A stretch of 64,000 nucleotides of DNA, from NCBI GenBank assembly GCA_977006965.1, contig OZ345383.1, forward strand, positions 682,001 through 746,000. Direction: 5' to 3'. Of the stretch, positions 1 through 9,586 are shown one piece after another. The notes under the pieces were generated by a model. It saw nothing but the letters and a program-made list of their open reading frames with translations. It was not told the origin of the DNA and did not search any database. A program made the translations under genes and the position numbers. Every line of letters begins with the position of its first letter. Within the stretch, counting starts at the first letter, position 1. The stretch is from Phymatolithon calcareum (taxonomy: Eukaryota > Rhodophyta > Florideophyceae > Hapalidiales).

Positions 1-2965
1 CGACTAAAGTTGTGCGATGCAAAGGCAGACAGAGCTTCAGTGCAGCTAAATTCGTACCCTAACATCACTGACCACAGCCGACTTCCCGTAATCGAATCCC
101 ACACATTCACAGATCCACCGCGGCACGTGGATGCAACTCGACGACCGTCTCCCAGCGGCGCAAACATAGTCACGTAATCTTTGTGCCCATTGAGCGAAGT
201 CCGTTCGCTGTTCGGCATAGAGATGTCCCAAACGGCCGCAAACCCGTCATAGCTCCCAGTGACCACTCGCGTTCCACCTGGAAGAACACACAGCGCAGTT
301 ATCTCGTCATTCTCCCCGGCGAGACGAACCATTCTTGCCGTACTCGGACTTCTGTCTGCAAACACGTTGTGCCACATGAAAATTGCACCTGAATTAGTCC
401 CGGACACAACCATACTCGGTCCATACGTCGCCAGCGCTGTTATCACATCAGATTCATCATGCCCGCACAACTCGTGCACTTGGATTCCGCGAGATATTGA
501 CCAAAGCCGAAGTGTCCCTCCCGAATGCCCGGACACCACTGTGTCATTTCCCATGCACGACAACGCTCCCAATATCGATTTCTTACTGCCCTGTTCCGTT
601 GCGTCAAATACTGCGAGCTGTTCACCAGACCTGACATCCCAGACACATATCCGACCACTCGCTTCTCCAGCGATGGCATGTCCGAGGCTGTTGCATGTCG
701 TACATACGATGTAGTTGCCACCGCCTTCAATTTCAAATTCATCGTCTTCGTCGACTACCACTTCGAATGCGTCCAAGTCTGCTTCATCGCTTGCTTTCTG
801 ACTGCTTGAAATCGCCGGACTCGATACTGGTTCACACTCCACTTGGTACATGGGCTTCAACCAAGGCCTCGGCGCATCTCGATATACTGACTTAAGTATT
901 GTCCCACTCATGCCATCATTTTCTTCAATCTCTTTGAGTCGTGCAGCGAGAATTGGCGCAAAATTCGCTCTTCCTGCAGTTTGCCCACGCTCTGACCGCG
1001 ACAGATCCTTCAAGGCCTTCAGCACCTCTTCAAACGCCCGCAGACCGGTGTCATTCTCAACCCCCCGAGCCAAAGTTATATACAATTCGATGTCTAGACG
1101 AAGGCCATATGCAGTAGAAGAATCAAGGCGATTCACCATCCACGAGTATTCGCACAGCAAGGAGCGAAGGTCATTGAAGGCACCAGCACACGCCATATGC
1201 CAACATAATCTTCTTCGCAAATACTGATCTCGCAGTGTGATATCCCACCATGTATCAGAAATTGTGCTTCCAGAGCTCATGGCATCAATATTGCGCTGCA
1301 AACATCTGCTGAGCAAATTTTGATGGGCAATGGCAAGTTCATCCGGCGATACCAATCCCAGGCAGTAGTTTGAAACGTGCCAACAAAGACGCACTGCACT
1401 TTGCTCGCTCGAGTCACTCAAACGATATGCTCCGAATGATAGCTTCACAAGGCGGCGCGCGCTTGCTTTCACACTAGATTCGCTGACGCCCCAAAGTTTG
1501 GCAAGCGTTTTCAAAGATACCCATTGGCCTCGTGGAAGGGCGGCCAATGCTCGCATTTGACTACCGAATCGGACATCGCCCCGATCCAGTAACTCATCTA
1601 GAAGAAGAGTGATCACATCAGTGACGTCCGGTTCCACATCTTCACCAGCCTCATCTGCTGCCAGGTCATGTTCTAGTATTGGCGAGGACCCCAATGCCGT
1701 TGAAACTCTTTCCCACGCTTCGGGGCATTTCGAAACAGAACCTGCTGCCATGGCAAGAGCAAGTGGAAAGCCTTTGCATGCTCGTAATATTGTCTCCTTA
1801 TAGGTCTTAATGATCGCTTCCTCTTCATCATCCCGACTCGGCTGGTTGTACAGCCAACTATCAAACACATGGCTTGATTCTTCGCCAACAGGATCGACAG
1901 GAGAGACTTCAACTTGGAAGGCCTTCGTCGACGAGGGTATAGCGTCAATTAGATTGCCAATGTCATTTGCCGAAGTGGCTAGAATTACGCTGTTTGGTCC
2001 CAGAATTCTGATAAGTCCTTTCATCGCCTCACGGCCCCACTTGCCACACACATCATCAATAACAACCAGTAGGGAGAAGGCTGCAAGTCGACCTTCGGCA
2101 CGACCGATAACTGAATCAAGTGACATTTCGTGTCGCACAGACTGCAAGAAAGATCCACCGCCGACAGTATCAACCATTTCCGCGATTTCATCGCACACGT
2201 CTTCTTCAGAAGAATCTTGCCCCAGCTGAATCCATCTGGTGCCGCTGGAAAAATGCTGTGTTACTTCGGGATCGCGAACGAGCAAGGTCGCCAAGACGCT
2301 CTTTCCCACCCCCCTCGCACCACGTATAAAGACCAGGGATGCGCTTTCTCCTTCGCCATTGAGCGCCGCCAAAATGATCTGCTTCGCGCTCGTGCGCTCG
2401 GCTTTGTGACAGGGGACATATTGCTCCAGTAAATAAGGGCCAGAGTCGCCGAGAGAGATGAGAGAATTGTCGTCGTCATCTGCTTCGCATTCCCCCTGCA
2501 TTGCAGTGTATGCGGCAAGCCATTCGTGAATTACGAGGGAGCTCGCGCGGATGGTTTCGAACTCTCTCTCTACAGCCGTAGGCGGACGATGACCGCGGAG
2601 TTTGGCGAGGATGGCGCGGATTCCAGTCGGCTTAGGCTCTGCCTTGTAGTCCTTCACGCGCTTCGCCACTTGAAGAGCGACCGAGAGCGCGGTACGGACT
2701 TCATCGATCCAGAGCAGAGACGACAGACTGCGTGAGGCGTCAGGCTCGACGAGGCGATGTTCTAGTCGGAGGCATCGGCGTGACAAGGACTGGCAGTCAG
2801 GGAAATGGGAATCTGTATACTCCGCTTGGACCTGGCGCGCCAGTTGCACCAACTAGAAAGTGAGGTAACGGAAAAGAATTGTCAGCACGACTTGGAGAAT
2901 AGGCTGATATTGATGCGAATGCGGCTGGGGGTGCTTACCTTATTGAGTGAGAGCGTGTCAACCAT
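1..2965 (-). CDS. NB-ARC / WD40 STAND protein (APAF1-like layout), C-terminus off the window
   Basis: A predicted signal-transduction ATPase. The frame is open on the minus strand from 2852 to the left edge with no stop. A short first exon (Met at 2965-2963, nine codons) joins through an intron at 2853-2938. Residue positions are approximate. A helical N-terminus (10-130) with spaced Leu and Cys (CQSLSRRCLRLEHRL) resembles four-helix MLKL/HeLo-type domains. Next come P-loop GARGVGKS (191), kinase-2 LLVVIDDV (270), SVILATSA (297) and the GLPL-like GFPLALA (368). An APAF1-type helical region follows (RRLCWHMACAG, 553), then an acidic linker (690-712) and WD40 blades ending ICVWDV, LRLWSI, IFMWHN, AAVWDI and VNVWDS. 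In this family the ATPase acts as an oligomerisation switch and WD40 repeats sense a ligand. The ligand and output here are unknown. The domain call is strong; the exact start is less certain. Confidence 0.88.
2853..2938 (-). other. Probable 86-nt intron in the NB-ARC/WD40 gene
   Basis: On the minus strand the donor reads AAG|GTAAGC at 2938 and the acceptor CACTTTCTAG ends at 2853, preceded by a pyrimidine-rich stretch. The intron removes the in-frame TAG at 2855-2853 and joins a nine-codon Met exon to the open frame in phase 0. Other N-terminal exons are possible. Confidence 0.65.
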
Positions 2966-4762
2966 TCATGCCCAGTGTGCACGACGGGTTCAGAGTCTTG
3001 GGGATGGAACGTGGAGGGTGTACGGGAGACCTCTGCACGGCGTCCTCGTCATGAGTACAGTACAAAACAACGTCCAGGACGGTATACTGTACAGGGTAAA
3101 CATGCGCCAGGACAATGCGTTTCTTCCTGGGTGACATGAGAATCGTGAAAGAAATTTTCAAAAAATAAGTGTCTATCCGTACTGTACTGTACTATGCTAA
3201 AAACGTGCCGTGGACAATTGGCAGAGACCAAGTGACTAATTCTTTTGCTTCGAAATCCTTTTCTAAGATCGGACCGCAAAGCCTTTGAAATTTAGATGCT
3301 TTTCTCAACGGGCCGTTCGGACCAGACCGCCAGATTCTGTCATTTCGGATTTTTATGAGCCAGTAAGCGCAGCTCCACCAAGCGACGGTACAGTATACCC
3401 CTTCTCACTGCAAACCCTTCTAAGTGAAATCCGTGCAGAACTGAAATCGGAGTGCCTTTCCCGACCCAAAATCGACCTAAAAATATCTAAATTTTAAGGT
3501 CACCTGCAAGATTGCAAACTGCAAGCCAATTGCAATCCTCAAAACTGAAGACCCTTATTTTTCGTTTATTTTTATACATTCGTTGCACTGTAAGTATCGG
3601 TACGTCATGTTCGATGCATCTGCTTTTCGTCTGACGAACCATTTTGATTCTTTTCGTCGCCGCAAATGGGAAAGTCTGTAAACTTGTTGTTATGATAGGC
3701 CCCCACGGATTGAAATCCCTCTTCAACTGCAACTCGACTACCTGTCCCGAAGCCTTGCAGTTAGAAGGGGTGCACTGTAATGGATAGATACCGGTGATGA
3801 CCGTATGATAGCGCCCCGCTTTTATTCACGAAAAATTGTACACATATAGTATCATCATGACAGTATAGGGACTCTGAATGACCCCTCGCGTGCCAGCACG
3901 GCCCCTCTCGTGCGCATGCCGCTGCCCTCACTATGCTCTCCACACGCCCACACCGCCTCTGCTTTGTTCCAAGCACTCTAGAAGATGGACTGCAGCCGGT
4001 AGAGGATGGAGTTTTTTGAAACATATATGAGGAACAAGTCATTATGGCCGACACCGGGCCGAAGGCGTACATCGTGATTGACGTCCACTATACTTCACGC
4101 CCCATGGCGGCAAAATTGGCGGGGGAAGAGGACAGGGGTTCCGTTCCAACGAGCGGTGCAAGAGGAACGATGAGCGCAGCGGAGGAAATATACGACTGAA
4201 GATGCGTCTTGACGGAAGGGACCAGCGCAGTGAAGTGTGATTGGATGCTAACGTTGTGTATGTCTATGACATTGGTGGGTGGGTGGGTTGGTTAAGGAAG
4301 TTGGAGATCAGATGAATGGGAGATTCATGATTGGTTGCTTGCTTGGACTTTTTTAAAACAATCGATTCCAGATATTGCCAAATTTAATGTGCCAGCCAGC
4401 TCCAGCATGACACCAAAGTGTCCGGTGGGTGGTGCCTTTGGGCAACGTGTCGGTCGTTCTTCTTCGCACTGGAGTATGAACAATGATTTATACCAGAACA
4501 TGGATCTTTAAGTATCGAATGGACAAACCTTGCCGTTTTGAAAAATGCAATAAAGCGCTCTTCCGAAAAGAAGCTCATACAGTATTTGGGCCGGGGTCGG
4601 TTTGTAATACGCAATCATTGTTTGCAGAGCTTGTATATAACGTGAATTCTTGTTAACAACATTGTGCATAAACGAAAAGCAGTGTCATTCAATAACAAAA
4701 AAGCCCATACATAAAATAGAAGGAAGATCACAAATTGGAACGGCGAATTTATGGTAGATCGG
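2966..4762. other. Intergenic region, no convincing gene
   Basis: It holds the 5' flank of the NB-ARC gene and the 3' flank of the ataxin-10 gene. Short ORFs here lack domains and have AT-rich, non-coding-like composition. Small simple repeats are visible: a GTACT run near 3178-3197 and a (GGGT)n run near 4273-4295. Confidence 0.6.
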
Positions 4763-6301
4763 TTAGGAGCTCAGCCTCATTCGCACGCGGGTTTGTCCTG
4801 ACGTTTCGTCAATGTAGGCCTCCAGCCCAGTTTTTTCCAGAAATTCTTCGTCTTGGCTAATGTCTTGCAACTCATAGCTAGAGATGTCTGCCGAGTTTTC
4901 CGCGTTATCCAAACACAGATTCCGCACCGCAATCACCGCCCACTCTCGGAGGAAGGGATTCACTTTGGGGTCTTTTTCGTAGGATAACGCGCTAAGAATA
5001 AGGGGCAGACCATCAAGGTCCCGCACGTGATCTTGCGCCGGCTTGTACCTATCGCTTGCCAGCGCAATCGCGCGAACAGCACTGGCGCGAAGACCATGTA
5101 CATTAAGCATCTTACTCGCCTTCCGGAACTCATCAGCGTCCTGCTTGACAAGAGCTTTGAGGGTCTCCACGCCGACTTTCGTGCTGGTCATTTTCACGTT
5201 TGCCAGCTTTGGTGATTCGTTGCACATAACGATTACAGACCCTGAAATACTAAGAGTTAAACGGAGCACATTGCCATTCCCTTTGAGTCTTGCAATTTCC
5301 AACAATTCACAGATAAACGGCAAGGTATCCTCAGGTACGCTGACATCCGAAGTAGACTCGCGTGCAGGGCGTTCAGCAGACTTACTGATCGCGGCATCGA
5401 GCACACTCAACAACGTTTCTTGATCCGATGAGAAATCAATCTCTTTGCCTGTTAATATTTCGCTCAGAGGAGGGCCGAGCGCCGCAAACGCCTGCCTAAA
5501 CAGGCTAGCCTCTACAAGCCGTTTGATCACGAGAAATGCCCAGGTAAACTTTTCGAATTCTTCCACACTGTCGGCGTCATTCGAATTGCGCACCTGAGAA
5601 AGAATGGACTGCGCCAGAGAGCGCCCATTTCCGTCTGAGCTTCCCCAAATTTTGACGATATCTGTGATTCTCTCCGGAAGCACAGCAACACAATTGTGCA
5701 CGAGCGCGGCCGCAGCGGACGCTGCAGCCCGGTTATCGCAGTCAAGCAACTTGCTGAAAAGGGTCGGGAACGCTTCATTCCAAACTTTAGCTGCATTGTC
5801 CGGGTTGCACGTGACAAAGTTGCAAAGAAACTCGACGGCGAAGCCAAAGAAGGGCATTCGAAGACGCGTATGACTCTCATCGCCCGACCCGATTTCCTCA
5901 ACACGACGCATAGCTGCAGACACATGCGCCTCACCGTTCATATCGGCGTCAAATAGCTCAAGTCGTTGCTTGATGCAATCAAGCACACGCAAATGCGCTT
6001 CTGCCTCCGCCGCCATGCGCTGGTTATCCGGGGAACGTGCACAGAGATTGCGCAAAAGACGCACGGCGACGGCACCGACATCATTAAAGAAAATGAGCGG
6101 ATCGTTGAGCAAAGCGGTGATATTCTTGATGGCATTGGGGGCGCCACCCAGGACAATGCGGCCCTCCTCAGTGCGCGACGCGGGGAGCAGGGCCAAAAGG
6201 GTTTCCTCCTGGTGCCTTGTGCCGGTGTGCTCAGTGGCCCACGAGCTGGAACACAGATGGGTGATCGCATCCTCGAAGGTGACCTTCTCAAGGGGCGGCA
6301 T
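4763..6301 (-). CDS. ATXN10: Ataxin-10 homologue (armadillo-like repeat protein)
   Basis: A single-exon ORF of 512 residues, near the usual length of ataxin-10 (about 475-500). The chain is alpha-helical and Leu/Ala-rich as in armadillo folds, with repeat-like segments such as AVRLLRNLCARSPDNQRMA (about 80-100) and FAVEFLCNFVTCNPDNAAKV (about 150-170). The C-terminal part carries the ataxin-10 signature PFLREWAVIAVRNLCLDNAE (about 445-465), followed by an acidic tail. Ataxin-10 is known in animals as a cytoplasmic scaffold linked to neuronal survival, cytokinesis and basal bodies; its role in algae is unclear. The gene is head to head with GCP3, 453 bp between start codons. The first ATG gives MPPLEKVTFEDAI; no better start is seen. 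Confidence 0.85.
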   Translation of the reverse strand: MPPLEKVTFEDAITHLCSSSWATEHTGTRHQEETLLALLPASRTEEGRIVLGGAPNAIKNITALLNDPLIFFNDVGAVAVRLLRNLCARSPDNQRMAAEAEAHLRVLDCIKQRLELFDADMNGEAHVSAAMRRVEEIGSGDESHTRLRMPFFGFAVEFLCNFVTCNPDNAAKVWNEAFPTLFSKLLDCDNRAAASAAAALVHNCVAVLPERITDIVKIWGSSDGNGRSLAQSILSQVRNSNDADSVEEFEKFTWAFLVIKRLVEASLFRQAFAALGPPLSEILTGKEIDFSSDQETLLSVLDAAISKSAERPARESTSDVSVPEDTLPFICELLEIARLKGNGNVLRLTLSISGSVIVMCNESPKLANVKMTSTKVGVETLKALVKQDADEFRKASKMLNVHGLRASAVRAIALASDRYKPAQDHVRDLDGLPLILSALSYEKDPKVNPFLREWAVIAVRNLCLDNAENSADISSYELQDISQDEEFLEKTGLEAYIDETSGQTRVRMRLSS

Positions 6302-6754
6302 TTTGGATTATTGTTCGCGGAACGGTTGCGGAGGGGCGCCGAGAATTCGGACTGGAGGCGGGGACGGCACCTACAATACAGTACTGTAGTGCACACAGAA
6401 AGGTGAGTGGGAAGGTGGATCTGCGAAATCTGGTGAAAATTCTAATTTTTTGAAAAAAAGGCGGGCCCAATGAAAATGTACCTTCAGCTATACTACCAAC
6501 TTTGTTTAACGTTGCCATCGGCCGGGCTTGCGGAAAACCGAACCGTGGCACCAACACGACACACGCGTGTGAAATAAACATTGTTGCATCTGATTGTTCT
6601 CCTGGTTGCTCCTTCTCTCCATGTGACAGACATTGCAGCAGCCAGTCCCTTGAATTCGAAGAGAATTGGAAATTTCATTTTCATTATCCAGTCCGACTCT
6701 GCATTCAGCGAACTTTGCTTGGCTCTGCGCGCGCGAAGCCATCTTTCTTACGTG
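6302..6754. promoter_or_regulatory. Shared divergent promoter region of ATXN10 and GCP3
   Basis: The two start codons (6301 minus, 6755 plus) face away from each other with 453 bp between. There is no clear TATA box for either. An A/T-rich stretch lies at 6440-6465. The region probably contains both 5' UTRs and a bidirectional promoter; this is inferred from gene layout only. Confidence 0.45.
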
Positions 6755-9586
6755 ATGGCTGAAGGGCCACGCCTATCGGACGTGGGCTTTTTCTCGCGGA
6801 ATCTATATGAAGGACCCTGCGTCGAAGCGGTCCACGGTAAATGCAAGTCCATTGACGGCATTATTATCGGCGGATCGCACGCGTGCGCTGGCTGCCAACG
6901 ATACATTCATGCCACATGCGGAACTGAAGTGGACGGCGAGCGTATGTGCGATGGTTGCGCAAATCAGAATCCGGCAGCAGAGCCCTTCGATGCAGGCCGT
7001 GTTGGCCAATTGATGCGCAAATTGACGGAGAAGTATGTTGCTCCCGCAGTTGCTGACAAAGCTTTCAAGTCTGCCGTCCTACTTGTGGATTCGGCCATCG
7101 CCACGGCTCCTTCTTTAAAAGGCGTCGATTCTCTTGTGCAAGCATTGCTCACGCGTTTGGTTCGAGATGGTCGCCAGAATGATGCCATGAGTTGTGCAAC
7201 GCTTGCTGCATCTTTAAAAGTTTCGGACGGCCTTTCGAGCACGTCGCTGTGGTCTGTGCTATATGTACTGTCTGACCTGAAAGGGTCAGGAGCCGGTCAG
7301 GAAGCGAGAGGAGTCCTCCCGGCCACCGCTCATGCGAGAAAGCAAAATGTCTATACTGAGTCCCCAATCATTCGAAGCGCTCTTCCCCCTACCTTGACGC
7401 AATCACCATTTGCACCCGCAGATCCTGATGATGATGCAAACCGCGCTCGCGTTTTTGAGACCACCACCCCAAAGTCTCAGTCAAATAGAAGAGGCCCTGG
7501 TGAATATGTATCGCATAGCGTCGCACTGGAGAACAGTCTATTGCAGGACTTGCTGCTCATCATTCAAGGAGCCGATGGTCGTCATATCAAGTTTTCTGGG
7601 CATGAATTCGACGAAAACATCGAGTTTTCAAATTCAATTGCTAACAAACTGTCTCAGCCCATGAGGGACATCACCAACGCCATATCAGAGATGGGATTCT
7701 TGTTCCGGACAATTCAAAGACGGACGGGTGAAATTGATGAAAAAAGGAATGGTTGGGTTCTTGTCAACTTTGCGCGTGCAGTTGAACGTGAGCTCGACGC
7801 GTATTACAAAAGCATCGTATCTCTTCAGAATTCGGCCAAAGTTGACGACGGTTCGCTAACGGGTTCTAAAGTTGCGAAGCTCACACTTCGGCGATTGTAC
7901 GTATGGGCTGAAAGCGAGAAAGAGAAGCTGCGATGTCTTGCGCGCATTTGCGAGGAAATCAAACCGCTTCGTGGTGGACAAGTTTTGGCGCACATCCGGA
8001 CTTACCGCACATCATTCGTGGCCCCAGAGATACAGACTATGCTCGCTCACATTTTCTCCAGGTCTGCTGCTCCCCTGAACAAGATGCTACAACGATGGCT
8101 CACGGAAGGAGTGATTGACGATCCTCACGGCGAATTTTTTATCATGGTCGACCCGCATGTTGCCGCTGCCGCAGCTGCCACGGCCGCGAAAAATGTTGAA
8201 GGAGGTAATGCGTTTGATACAATGATTGGAGGACCTAATGCCGCGTCGCGTGCGAGTAATCGTATTTGGTGGGGCTTGTTCAAGGTTAGGTCCAATATGT
8301 TGCCGTCAAGTCGAAACCGAAAACTTGCCGAAAAGGCCCTTGTTGTCGGCAAATCAATAGCGTTTTTGCGTCGGTGCTGCGGAGATTCCGAGTGGGTAGA
8401 CAGTGTGCACACACCGTCTATCAGCGCGCTGTTGCCGAAGAGCGTTTCCGTGTGCGAAGACAAGGACATGCTTGGGTTTGTGGGTTTGGGGAAATTAGTG
8501 GAGAAGGCTGACAAGAGTGCTAGTGAGCGTCTCATGTCTTTGTTCTTTGACAAGTTTGATTTAAGTCACCATTTCGCAGCGATCAAGCGATATCTGCTCC
8601 TATCTCAAGGTGATTTTACACAATCACTTATTGATTCTTTGTCAAAAATCCTTGATGGGGACGGCGAAGTGCTTCTTAACAGCGTCACTGGCATTGTTGA
8701 TATTGCATTGAGGAGTGCGTCGAGTTTCAACGAAGAAACGGATCAAGATATTCTCGAGCGTCTGAACGTGAAAATCCTTACGCAAACAGAGGAAAGGAAG
8801 ATAGGATGGGATATGTTTTCTCTAACCTACCGCGTCGAAGATGCGCCACTGAACACGGTCTTCTCCCCCAAAGTCATGGAAGCGTACCTGTTGATTTTCA
8901 GATTTCTTTGGCGGCTGAAGAGAATGGATCATTTACTCAGTGAATCCTACGTCCGTCTCTGCACGCACAAGTACTTGCGTGACGATGATGACTCCACTTC
9001 CGAAAACGTACTTCGTCTGGGAAGTTCGCTACGTAAGGCGCACTATCTTCGAATGAAGATGATGCATTTGGTGCAGAATATTCAGTACTACTGCACGTTC
9101 GAGGTGCTCGAAGGCAGCTGGACAGTGCTGGAGCGCGACATGGCAAACTCGAAAAATTTGAGCGCGCTCATTGAGGCACATGCGCAATATCTTGTGGCAA
9201 TCAAGGATCGCACTCTACTCGCGGAGCGCAGCAAGGGCGTTCTGAAAGCGCTAAACGAAACTCTTGATACCATCCCTGTATTTCATGATGAGGTGCAACG
9301 GCTGTCTAGAGAAGTGACGGTGTACACTGGACGTGGTGGCGTTTCACCTGCGAGACGGCAGCAGGGCGCAAGGTTCAATAGTGCGAATAATGCAGTGAAC
9401 GGGACAGCGAATCTGTCGGTACATGATGCGCTTGAGGCGGTTGAGAAGCGATTTGATCTGAATTTTGCTCTGTTCCTGGATGTTTTGCGGGCGCATTCAA
9501 GTGTAGTTGACAACTGTCTGTTCCTAGCGTTCCGGCTGGATTTCAATGAATACTTTGGTAATCGGCGGACCAGTATTGCACACTAA
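6755..9586 (+). CDS. GCP3: Gamma-tubulin complex component 3 (Spc98/GCP3 family) with N-terminal Cys/His cluster
   Basis: GCP3 is a core subunit of the gamma-tubulin small complex that nucleates microtubules at spindle poles or organising centres. From the Met at 6755 the protein has 943 residues, close to animal GCP3 (about 900). The grip1-type N domain starts near 258 (NSLLQDLLLIIQGADGRHIK). The grip2-type C domain includes GWDMFSLTYRVEDAPLNTVF (about 684) and then FLWRLKRMDHLL, both typical of GCP3. The frame extends upstream to an ATG at 6581, but the extra 58 residues are probably 5' UTR. Residues 22-68 form a Cys/His cluster (C22, C30, C44-x2-C47, H52, C55, C65-x2-C68) not usual in GCPs. 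No intron is seen. Neighbouring ATXN10 is divergent. Confidence 0.9.
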   Translation: MAEGPRLSDVGFFSRNLYEGPCVEAVHGKCKSIDGIIIGGSHACAGCQRYIHATCGTEVDGERMCDGCANQNPAAEPFDAGRVGQLMRKLTEKYVAPAVADKAFKSAVLLVDSAIATAPSLKGVDSLVQALLTRLVRDGRQNDAMSCATLAASLKVSDGLSSTSLWSVLYVLSDLKGSGAGQEARGVLPATAHARKQNVYTESPIIRSALPPTLTQSPFAPADPDDDANRARVFETTTPKSQSNRRGPGEYVSHSVALENSLLQDLLLIIQGADGRHIKFSGHEFDENIEFSNSIANKLSQPMRDITNAISEMGFLFRTIQRRTGEIDEKRNGWVLVNFARAVERELDAYYKSIVSLQNSAKVDDGSLTGSKVAKLTLRRLYVWAESEKEKLRCLARICEEIKPLRGGQVLAHIRTYRTSFVAPEIQTMLAHIFSRSAAPLNKMLQRWLTEGVIDDPHGEFFIMVDPHVAAAAAATAAKNVEGGNAFDTMIGGPNAASRASNRIWWGLFKVRSNMLPSSRNRKLAEKALVVGKSIAFLRRCCGDSEWVDSVHTPSISALLPKSVSVCEDKDMLGFVGLGKLVEKADKSASERLMSLFFDKFDLSHHFAAIKRYLLLSQGDFTQSLIDSLSKILDGDGEVLLNSVTGIVDIALRSASSFNEETDQDILERLNVKILTQTEERKIGWDMFSLTYRVEDAPLNTVFSPKVMEAYLLIFRFLWRLKRMDHLLSESYVRLCTHKYLRDDDDSTSENVLRLGSSLRKAHYLRMKMMHLVQNIQYYCTFEVLEGSWTVLERDMANSKNLSALIEAHAQYLVAIKDRTLLAERSKGVLKALNETLDTIPVFHDEVQRLSREVTVYTGRGGVSPARRQQGARFNSANNAVNGTANLSVHDALEAVEKRFDLNFALFLDVLRAHSSVVDNCLFLAFRLDFNEYFGNRRTSIAH

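Noticed and set aside
6581-6754. N-terminal extension of GCP3 with a hydrophobic start
   Set aside because: The 58 residues look like translated 5' UTR and a signal peptide makes no sense for a cytoplasmic gamma-tubulin complex protein; the ATG at 6755 is preferred.
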